Positions 15,827 to 21,596 of a stretch of DNA of 21,596 bases are shown here, piece by piece. The position numbers and the translations under genes are program-made. Position 1 is the stretch's first letter, and each line of letters starts with the position of its first letter. This stretch comes from VFJL01 sp037147395 (lineage in GTDB: Bacteria > Pseudomonadota > Gammaproteobacteria > Burkholderiales > Nitrosomonadaceae): the NCBI GenBank assembly GCA_037147395.1, contig JBAWVG010000026.1, forward strand, positions 1 to 21,596, read 5' to 3'. The notes beneath the pieces are model-generated. The model ran no database searches and had not been told where the DNA came from. It worked only from the letters and a program-made list of their open reading frames with translations.

Positions 15827-16069
15827 ATGAGCACCAAGGGGCAATTGTTACAAGATCCGTTTCTCAATGCCCTGCGAAAGGAACATATCCCGGTATCGAT
15901 TTATCTGGTAAATGGCATTAAGCTGCAGGGTCATATCGACTCGTTCGATCAGTACGTCGTCCTACTGAAAAATACCGTTACCCAGATGGTATATAAGCAT
16001 GCCATATCCACCGTGGTGCCCGCCAGAGCCGTTAGCATCCCTCCCGACCCCGACACGCCTGATGCCTGA
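15827..16069 (+). CDS. hfq: RNA chaperone Hfq
   Basis: Hfq is a hexameric Sm-like protein that pairs small RNAs with mRNAs. The 80-residue product contains the whole Sm core: QDPFLNALR with Q9 and D10 on the proximal face, VSIYLVNGIKLQGHI (Sm1) and the YKHAISTV Sm2 motif with K57 and H58. The rim patch reads RKEH where E. coli has RRER, so it has fewer arginines, and the C-terminal tail is short. Both are usual in betaproteobacteria as far as I know. AAGGAG six bases before the ATG is a near-ideal ribosome-binding site. Its last eight bases overlap the start of hflX. The 200 bp upstream, after the peroxidase terminator, must hold its promoter, but no clear boxes were found. Confidence 0.97.
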   Translation: MSTKGQLLQDPFLNALRKEHIPVSIYLVNGIKLQGHIDSFDQYVVLLKNTVTQMVYKHAISTVVPARAVSIPPDPDTPDA

Positions 16070-17243
16070 TCAACCCGTCTGCAGTCCTGCCACTATTAAT
16101 ACCGCCATACTGGTCAGTCTTGATTTTGGCAAAGGTTGCTACGTTGAATACCTAGATGAACTACATCAACTCGCCGCAAGCGACCAGATTACGGTCACTG
16201 CGGTAGTTACGGGGAAGCGGTCCCGCCCAGACCCTGCTTTTTACGCTGGTACCGGCAAGGTGGATGAGATTGCCGCCGTCATCGAACAGACTGGTGTCTC
16301 GCTCGTGATCTTCAATCACAACCTCTCCCCCGCCCAACAGCGCAACCTCGAACAACGCTTCCAGTGTCGCGTGCTGGACCGTACCAGCCTGATACTGGAT
16401 ATTTTTGCGCAACGTGCGAAGAGTCACGAGGGAAAGCTGCAAGTTGAACTGGCCCAGCTTGAGCACCTCGCCACACGTTTAGTCCGTGGATGGACTCATC
16501 TGGAACGCCAAAAGGGAGGGATCGGCTTGCGTGGCCCCGGTGAGACCCAGCTGGAAACTGACCGGCAGTTACTTCGTAAACGCGTTAAATTACTGAAGGA
16601 GAGGCTTGTAAAGTTCCAACGTCAACGCGCAGTACAGCGACGTTCCAGACAGCGTGCAGATGTGATGTCAATCTCTATTGTCGGATATACTAATGCTGGG
16701 AAGTCTACGCTATTCAATAGCCTTACCCACTCACAGGCCTACGCTGCCAATCAATTATTTGCCACGCTGGATGCCACTACCCGTAAGCTCTTCATCCCAG
16801 ATCATGGTCAGCTGGTGATTTCCGATACAGTAGGCTTCATTCGTGATTTGCCCCACACACTGGTCGCCGCCTTCCGTGCCACGCTGGAAGAAACAGTCCA
16901 GGCAGATATACTGTTACACGTTGTAGACTCTGGTAGTCCCAATCGAGATGAACAGATCTCCGAAGTTAACAAGGTATTGCAAGAGATCGGTGCAGATAAA
17001 ATTCCGCAAATTTTAGTACTGAACAAGATAGACTTAGCTAACCTTACGTTAGCAGCTCCGGGTTATGGACGGGATGAATGTGGTAGAATAAATCAGGTTC
17101 GTTTAAGCGCAAGAACGGGCGCAGGAATTGAATTAATTAAGCTGGCACTGGTCGAAGTAATTGGGCAACGTACTTCACAGCGATACACGATACAGCCAGA
17201 AGTTGGAAACATGGCCGACAGAACTGTTGGGGCTTTTTCCTGA
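16062..17243 (+). CDS. hflX: Ribosome-associated GTPase HflX
   Basis: HflX binds the 50S subunit and splits stalled ribosomes, notably under heat stress. The 393-residue protein has the HflX N-terminal domain (YAGTGKVDEI near 61-70, FNHNLSPAQQRNLE, then DRTSLILDIFAQRA), the coiled-coil helical hairpin with GGIGLRGPGETQLETD (152-167), and a G domain with GYTNAGKS (208-215), DTVGF (255-259) and NKID (321-324). I place the start at ATG 16062, which overlaps the hfq stop (ATGCCTGA) and suggests translational coupling. A start at 15999 inside hfq would add 21 Pro-rich residues unlike the family. The C-terminal region is a little shorter than in E. coli (426). An intercistronic hairpin follows. Confidence 0.95.
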   Translation: MPDQPVCSPATINTAILVSLDFGKGCYVEYLDELHQLAASDQITVTAVVTGKRSRPDPAFYAGTGKVDEIAAVIEQTGVSLVIFNHNLSPAQQRNLEQRFQCRVLDRTSLILDIFAQRAKSHEGKLQVELAQLEHLATRLVRGWTHLERQKGGIGLRGPGETQLETDRQLLRKRVKLLKERLVKFQRQRAVQRRSRQRADVMSISIVGYTNAGKSTLFNSLTHSQAYAANQLFATLDATTRKLFIPDHGQLVISDTVGFIRDLPHTLVAAFRATLEETVQADILLHVVDSGSPNRDEQISEVNKVLQEIGADKIPQILVLNKIDLANLTLAAPGYGRDECGRINQVRLSARTGAGIELIKLALVEVIGQRTSQRYTIQPEVGNMADRTVGAFS

Positions 17244-17246
17244 ACT

Positions 17247-17265
17247 GGCGACCAAAAAGGTCGCC
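17247..17265 (+). promoter_or_regulatory. Hairpin between hflX and hflK
   Basis: GGCGACC (17247-17253) and GGTCGCC (17259-17265) form a perfect 7-bp stem around an AAAAA loop, three bases after the hflX stop. No U run follows, so it may stabilise or cut the transcript rather than terminate it. Confidence 0.45.
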
Positions 17266-17305
17266 TGATAGTTGTATCGATATTAAACGAAAACTAGGAA
17301 TCAAC

Positions 17306-18508
17306 ATGGGACTAAACGACCCACAGTGGGGCAGAAAAAAGGGTAACTCCGGCCCGCCTGATCTTGATGAGTTGTGGCGCAACGTTAACAAGAAACTCAA
17401 TAATCTCCTTAAACGCAAGAGTAGCGGAGGGGGGGGTGATGGGTCGGGCGGGGGCGAGAAGCCTGCCGGTGGCAAACCACTCCACTTTCGGGGCGGCATT
17501 GGTCTTGTTGCTGGACTGCTCCTACTGATGTGGGTATCAAGTGGTTTCTATATCGTTAATGAAGGTCAGCGCGGCGTGGTTCTGCGTTTTGGGAAATACG
17601 TAGAGACCACCCAGGCGGGGCTTCGTTGGCATATGCCATACCCGGTCGAAATCGTTGAATCCGTTAACGTGAGCCAAGTTCGCACAGTCGAAATCGGTTA
17701 CCGCAACAATGTGAGAAGCAAGGTCCTGAAAGAGTCTCTGATGCTGACCGATGATGAGAACATTATTGATATCCAGTTTGCGGTTCAATACATTCTGAAG
17801 AACCCCGAAGAGTTTTTATTTAACAACCGTGATCCTGAAAGTGCAGTGATGCAAGCAGCTGAAACCGCAATTCGTGAAGCGATCGGCAAGAGCAAGATGG
17901 ACTTCGTTCTTTACGAGGGTCGTGAACAGGTGGCTGCGCAAACAACTGTACTGATGCAGGAGATCTTAGACCGTTACAAGATCGGCGTCGCCATCAGCAA
18001 GGTGACGATGCAGAATGCGCAACCACCAGAACAAGTTCAGGCGGCATTCGATGATGCTGTGAAGGCTGGGCAGGATAGAGAGCGTCAGAAGAACGAAGGA
18101 CAGGCTTACGCTAATGACGTTATTCCTAAGGCACGTGGTAATGCCGCACGGCTTATGGAAGAGGCCGAAGGATACAAGCAGCGCGTGATCGTGAGCTCTG
18201 AAGGTGATGCCAGCCGATTTAAACAGATCCTCGTCGAATATAGCAAAGCGCCTGGCGTAACCAGGGACCGCATGTATCTAGACATGATGCAGCAAGTCCT
18301 CTCTAGTTCCACCAAGATACTGGTAGACCAGAAGAGTGGCAATAACCTGCTTTACCTACCATTGGACAAGCTGATACAGACAAGCGGACCCTCTCCAATG
18401 CCTGCTCCAAGTACAGAGACGCCCCATCCAGTTGCACACGAGGCTGCGCCAGATGCCGGTGCTCGTACGCGTGAGGCATTCCGTGGCCGTGAACGGGAGT
18501 CAAGATAA
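17306..18508 (+). CDS. hflK: FtsH protease modulator HflK
   Basis: HflK and HflC form a large periplasmic-facing cage around the membrane protease FtsH and modulate its activity. The 400-residue protein has a cytoplasmic N-terminus with GPPDLDELWRNVNKKLNNLL, a Gly-rich linker (about 39-56), one membrane helix (about 64-84), and a band-7/SPFH domain starting near YIVNEGQRGVVLRFGKY. A helical region rich in Ala, Glu and Arg follows, then a Pro-rich tail. The linker is encoded by an unusually G-rich tract (17426-17454). TAGGAA precedes the ATG. It ends exactly where hflC begins (TAAATG), so the two are surely co-expressed. Confidence 0.95.
   Translation: MGLNDPQWGRKKGNSGPPDLDELWRNVNKKLNNLLKRKSSGGGGDGSGGGEKPAGGKPLHFRGGIGLVAGLLLLMWVSSGFYIVNEGQRGVVLRFGKYVETTQAGLRWHMPYPVEIVESVNVSQVRTVEIGYRNNVRSKVLKESLMLTDDENIIDIQFAVQYILKNPEEFLFNNRDPESAVMQAAETAIREAIGKSKMDFVLYEGREQVAAQTTVLMQEILDRYKIGVAISKVTMQNAQPPEQVQAAFDDAVKAGQDRERQKNEGQAYANDVIPKARGNAARLMEEAEGYKQRVIVSSEGDASRFKQILVEYSKAPGVTRDRMYLDMMQQVLSSSTKILVDQKSGNNLLYLPLDKLIQTSGPSPMPAPSTETPHPVAHEAAPDAGARTREAFRGRERESR
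17426..17454 (+). other. G-rich tract with G-quadruplex potential inside hflK
   Basis: The coding strand carries an eight-G run (17429-17436), GGG (17441-17443), GGG (17446-17448) and GGGGG (17450-17454), with loops of four, two and one bases. This fits the standard four-run quadruplex pattern and would also be present in the mRNA. It encodes the Gly-rich linker, so protein composition alone could explain it. Confidence 0.6.
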
Positions 18509-19384
18509 ATGAAAAATAGCTCAACTCTAATCGGCATCATTGGCGGCCTCTTCTTTCTCGGCAGCTCAGCTCTTTATATCGTTGACCAGCGTCAACATGC
18601 AATCGTTTTCCAACTGGGAGAAGTGGTCGATGTAAAAACTGCCCCGGGACTTTATTTTAAGCTCCCCCTGGTTCAGAACGTCCGCTTCTTTGAAGCACGG
18701 ATCATGACCATGGATACCGTTGAACCAGAACGTTTCATTACATCAGAGAAGAAGAATGTGCTGGTCGACCTATTCGTCAAGTGGCGGATCGTGGATGTGA
18801 AGCAATACTACATCAGCGTTCGTGGTGACGAGATGTTGGCTCAGACCCGCCTTGCTCAGACCGTTAATTCTAGTATGCGAGACGAGTTCGGTAACCGTAC
18901 AGTGCATGACGTAGTTTCGGGTGAACGTGACAAAATTATGGAGATCATGCGCCAAAAGGCGGACGCCGATGCCCGCAAGATTGGAGTAGAAGTGGTTGAT
19001 GTTCGTCTGAAACGCGTCGACTTGCCAATGGAGGTCAGCGAATCTGTCTACCGCCGGATGGAGGCTGAGCGTAAGCGCGTCGCCAATGAGTTACGTTCGA
19101 CCGGTTCCGCGGAATCTGAAAAGATTCGTGCGGATGCCGACCGTCAACGCGAGGTCATCCTGGCAGAGGCGTATCGGAGTGCTCAGGATATCAAGGGACA
19201 GGGTGATGCTAAATCTTCATCCATTTATGCGAGTGCTTTTCAGCAGAACCCAGAATTTTATTCTTTCTACCGCAGCCTGGAAGCCTATAAACAGACCTTC
19301 AAGAATAAAACGGATATGATGGTCCTCGAGCCCAGCTCCGAGTTTTTCAAGTACCTGAAGAATTCAGGCCGAGGCGGGAAATAG
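18509..19384 (+). CDS. hflC: FtsH protease modulator HflC
   Basis: HflC is the partner of HflK in the membrane complex that regulates FtsH. The 291-residue protein has an N-terminal membrane helix (about 5-26), the SPFH/band-7 domain (YIVDQRQHAIVFQLGEVV onward, with MTMDTVEPERF and DLFVKWRI) and a long charged helix with EAERKRVANELRSTG. The end has the family motif PEFYSFYRSLEAYKQTF followed by a Gly-rich tail. The ATG follows the hflK stop with no gap. Upstream, the end of hflK supplies AACGGGAG as a likely ribosome-binding site. Confidence 0.95.
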   Translation: MKNSSTLIGIIGGLFFLGSSALYIVDQRQHAIVFQLGEVVDVKTAPGLYFKLPLVQNVRFFEARIMTMDTVEPERFITSEKKNVLVDLFVKWRIVDVKQYYISVRGDEMLAQTRLAQTVNSSMRDEFGNRTVHDVVSGERDKIMEIMRQKADADARKIGVEVVDVRLKRVDLPMEVSESVYRRMEAERKRVANELRSTGSAESEKIRADADRQREVILAEAYRSAQDIKGQGDAKSSSIYASAFQQNPEFYSFYRSLEAYKQTFKNKTDMMVLEPSSEFFKYLKNSGRGGK

Positions 19385-19394
19385 CCTAACGTTT

Positions 19395-19413
19395 TACGCA
19401 AGTCATTTGCGTA
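19395..19413 (+). promoter_or_regulatory. Hairpin between hflC and the DUF2065 gene
   Basis: TACGCAA (19395-19401) and TTGCGTA (19407-19413) form a perfect 7-bp stem with a GTCAT loop. GCC at 19384-19386 and GGC at 19414-19416 could extend it across an internal loop. No T run follows, so it is not a standard terminator. Confidence 0.4.
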
Positions 19414-19454
19414 GGCACATGATTTATTGAAGTGTCTGTCGGAGCTATCGCGGC

Positions 19455-19640
19455 ATGTGGGACACTTTGCTAATGGCACTTGCACTGATGCTGGTAATGG
19501 AAGGAATGCTACCATTCCTTATGCCTAGCAGATGGCGCGAGGCCTTCAAAAAACTAACAGAAGCGGGCGATAACCAGATCCGCTTCATTGGCCTGACCTC
19601 GATGCTGACGGGTGTACTGTTGCTCTACCTTATCAAGTAG
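19455..19640 (+). CDS. Small inner-membrane protein, DUF2065 (YjeT-like)
   Basis: This 61-residue protein has two hydrophobic helices (about 3-23 and 44-60) joined by a short basic loop with MPSRWREAFKKL, the typical DUF2065 pattern. Its function is unknown. In E. coli the homologous yjeT lies in the same place between hflC and purA, so the context supports the call. GGAG lies ten bases before the ATG. The steady link to hflKC hints at a role with the FtsH complex, but that is inference only. Confidence 0.88.
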   Translation: MWDTLLMALALMLVMEGMLPFLMPSRWREAFKKLTEAGDNQIRFIGLTSMLTGVLLLYLIK

Positions 19641-19684
19641 CTCCCACCCACGCACCTTCTTGAAGTTGTTCCCCAATCTTAAAC

Positions 19685-20854
19685 ATGCGTAACTGGCTTC
19701 TTCCCGAATATATAGAGGACATCCTGCCCGCCGAGGCGTTCGCCATTGAAGCGACTCGACGGCGCGTCCTGGATAAGATGTTGGTACATGGTTACCAACT
19801 GGTGGGGCCACCCATGCTTGAATACGTCGAATCCCTGCTCTCAGGCAGCGGGGGTGATTTAGACTTACGTATGTTCAAGGTGGTGGATCAATTGAGCGGC
19901 AGGATGATGGCCCTCCGTGCAGACATGACACCCCAGGTAGCACGTATTGACGCACACCTACTAAACCGCAGCGGTGTCACTCGCCTCTGCTATGCAGGCA
20001 GTGTTCTCCATACGATTCCATCTGGATTGACCCGCACCCGTGAACCACTTCAAATTGGAGCCGAACTGTACGGCCATGAAGGGTTGGAAAGTGACTTAGA
20101 GATCCAGCATCTGATGCTGCAGTCCCTTTCAATTGCCGGAATTACAGGGATTCATCTTGATCTCGGCCATGTCGCTGTATTTCGTGGTTTAGTTAAAGGT
20201 GCCGGGATCTCCAATGCGTTGGAAACACAACTATTCTGCGCACTCCAATCAAAAGACGTTTCCGCATTAAGGGATCTCTGTGATCAACTAGACAAGATCG
20301 TGGACAGGAGCGTGCACCAAGCTCTGATGCTATTACCTGACTTGTATGGTGACTCAAAGATACTTGAAGATGCCAGAAAGTTTCTTCCTAACTACCCTGA
20401 GATTCGGACGGCCCTAGATGAATTAGAATCAGTCTCGTCAGAGCTGAGCCCTCTGGTAGATACTCTGTCATTCGATCTGGCCGACCTGCGAGGATACCAA
20501 TATCACAGTGGCATGGTCTTCGCTGCTTACGCGAAAGGCTGCCCCAATGCAGTGGCATTGGGAGGACGATATGATGAGATCGGTAAGACTTTTGGGCGAT
20601 CGCGACCAGCCACCGGTTTTAGCATGGATCTACGCGAGTTGTCTGGACTGGTTACACACGCCCCCTATCCGAAGGGGATTCTTGCAGCTTATAAGAGATC
20701 CGATAGGGCCCTTGATAAAGAGATCGATCGACTCCGCAGCGAAGGCCAGATCGTTGTCATCCGATTGCCGGGGCATGAGAACGACCAAGATACCCTTGAC
20801 TGCGATCGACAGCTGGTGATGGACCAGGGTGTCTGGAAGGTAGAGAAGATCTAA
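19685..20854 (+). CDS. hisZ: ATP phosphoribosyltransferase regulatory subunit HisZ
   Basis: HisZ is a catalytically inactive relative of histidyl-tRNA synthetase. It joins the short-form HisG to make the active, histidine-sensitive first enzyme of histidine synthesis. The 389-residue protein has the class II synthetase-like core: LPEYIEDILPAEA at the start, a motif 2-like LRADMTPQVARIDAH (about 78-92) and GGRYDEIGKTFGR (about 297-309) near the end. It lacks the anticodon-binding domain of a true HisRS. Its presence predicts a short HisG elsewhere in the genome. It lies 44 bp after the DUF2065 gene and 119 bp before purA; hisZ-purA is a common betaproteobacterial pair. The ribosome-binding site is weak. 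Confidence 0.94.
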   Translation: MRNWLLPEYIEDILPAEAFAIEATRRRVLDKMLVHGYQLVGPPMLEYVESLLSGSGGDLDLRMFKVVDQLSGRMMALRADMTPQVARIDAHLLNRSGVTRLCYAGSVLHTIPSGLTRTREPLQIGAELYGHEGLESDLEIQHLMLQSLSIAGITGIHLDLGHVAVFRGLVKGAGISNALETQLFCALQSKDVSALRDLCDQLDKIVDRSVHQALMLLPDLYGDSKILEDARKFLPNYPEIRTALDELESVSSELSPLVDTLSFDLADLRGYQYHSGMVFAAYAKGCPNAVALGGRYDEIGKTFGRSRPATGFSMDLRELSGLVTHAPYPKGILAAYKRSDRALDKEIDRLRSEGQIVVIRLPGHENDQDTLDCDRQLVMDQGVWKVEKI

Positions 20855-20973
20855 ATTCTAATTACCAAAAGATCTATCACCAAGTGTCGCCTAAGAACGT
20901 GTCAATTAAAACCAAACTAATATTTCTCCTTCAACCCCGTCTCAAAAATATCATTTTATGAAGATCAAAAGAC

Positions 20974-21596
20974 ATGACTAAGAATGTTGTCGTCATTGGC
21001 ACCCAGTGGGGAGACGAAGGTAAAGGCAAGATAGTGGACTGGCTGACCGACCACGCCCAGGGAGTCGTCCGCTTCCAAGGTGGGCATAATGCCGGCCATA
21101 CGCTCGTCATTGGCAACAAAAAAACGGTGCTACATTTAATTCCTTCTGGAATACTGCGTAGTGATGTTGCCTGCTATATCGGAAATGGTGTGGTCGTATC
21201 TCCACAGGCACTGCTGGAAGAGATCAGTATGCTGGAACAGGCAGGGGTTAATGTCCAAGGACGACTACGCATCAGCGAGGCCTGTCCTCTTATACTGCCC
21301 TGCCATACCGCGCTCGACAGTGCACGCGAAGCCGCTAAGGGTACGGACAAGATCGGGACCACTGGACGTGGCATTGGTCCTGCCTACGAGGATAAGGTCG
21401 CGAGGCGTGCTGTCCGCTTGCAGGATCTATTCCACCGTGACCGATTTGCAGCCAAGTTGGGAGAAATGCTCGACTATCATAACTTTGTTCTGAAAAATTA
21501 CTTCCACGCTCCAATCGTTGACTTCCAACAGACTATGGATGAGACCCTTGCACTGGCTGAGCGGATCAAGCCGATGATCGCCGACGTTCCGAGACT
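20974..21596 (+). CDS. purA: Adenylosuccinate synthetase (partial, cut by the right edge)
   Basis: PurA joins IMP and aspartate with GTP hydrolysis in the first step from IMP to AMP. The open frame reads 207 complete codons from ATG 20974 to the window end without a stop, about half of the usual 430. The N-terminus holds the GTP-binding GTQWGDEGKGK with catalytic D14, and GGHNAGHT with H42. GTTGRGIGPAYEDKVAR, an IMP-binding region, lies at about 128-144. An ATG at 20958 is out of frame and stops at once, so 20974 is the start, with only a weak GAAG upstream. It closes the hflX-hflKC-hisZ-purA string. Confidence 0.95.
   Translation, partial: MTKNVVVIGTQWGDEGKGKIVDWLTDHAQGVVRFQGGHNAGHTLVIGNKKTVLHLIPSGILRSDVACYIGNGVVVSPQALLEEISMLEQAGVNVQGRLRISEACPLILPCHTALDSAREAAKGTDKIGTTGRGIGPAYEDKVARRAVRLQDLFHRDRFAAKLGEMLDYHNFVLKNYFHAPIVDFQQTMDETLALAERIKPMIADVPR

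Noticed and set aside
20855..20973. Riboswitch or PurR-type operator before purA
   Set aside because: The 119-bp gap shows no strong inverted repeat, no purine riboswitch core and no clear operator.
1..21596. tRNA genes, insertion sequences, CRISPR arrays, toxin-antitoxin or phage-defence genes
   Set aside because: Looked for along both strands; no T-loop/anticodon arrangement, terminal inverted repeats, regularly spaced repeats or recognisable proteins of these kinds were found by eye.

Overview
The window reads as a piece of the core chromosome of a betaproteobacterium, most likely near the Nitrosomonadales. This rests on protein character and gene order rather than on any marker gene. The order ilvB-ilvH-ilvC-psd-pssA-leuA, the proS/rppH divergent pair, and the hfq-hflX-hflK-hflC-DUF2065-hisZ-purA string are arrangements typical of that class. 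No rRNA, tRNA, CRISPR array, insertion sequence, integrase or phage gene is visible. Base composition looks even and near 50% GC throughout.

Left part (1-4148): a minus-strand exported protein with a C-terminal membrane anchor runs off the left edge; its family was not recognised. A gene-poor stretch of about 500 bp follows, then dksA (+). dksA converges on the rpsO-pnp operon (-), and a symmetrical hairpin between them looks like a bidirectional terminator. A good promoter candidate lies in front of rpsO.

Biosynthetic part (4149-11161): a promoter candidate precedes ilvB, followed by ilvH and ilvC (branched-chain amino acids), psd and pssA (phosphatidylethanolamine synthesis) and leuA (first committed step to leucine). 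A 27-codon ORF with seven leucine codons lies directly upstream of leuA, with promoter-like boxes around it. It is a candidate leader peptide and the most interesting regulatory lead here, but it is not proven.

Middle part (11162-15631): an exported TlpA-like thioredoxin converges with proS (-). proS is divergent from rppH (RNA pyrophosphohydrolase). A periplasmic di-haem cytochrome c peroxidase follows and ends in a strong Rho-independent terminator.

Right part (15632-21596): hfq (RNA chaperone) overlaps hflX (ribosome-associated GTPase), then come hflK and hflC (FtsH-regulating membrane complex), a small two-helix DUF2065/YjeT-like protein, hisZ (regulatory subunit of ATP phosphoribosyltransferase) and purA, which is cut by the right edge. 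pnp, rppH and hfq give the window three RNA-turnover genes in separate transcription units.

Overall this is mostly ordinary, well-conserved chromosome. I did not find a clear undescribed system. The leads are the unidentified exported protein at the left edge, the leucine-rich ORF before leuA, a G-quadruplex-type tract inside hflK, and several intercistronic hairpins.
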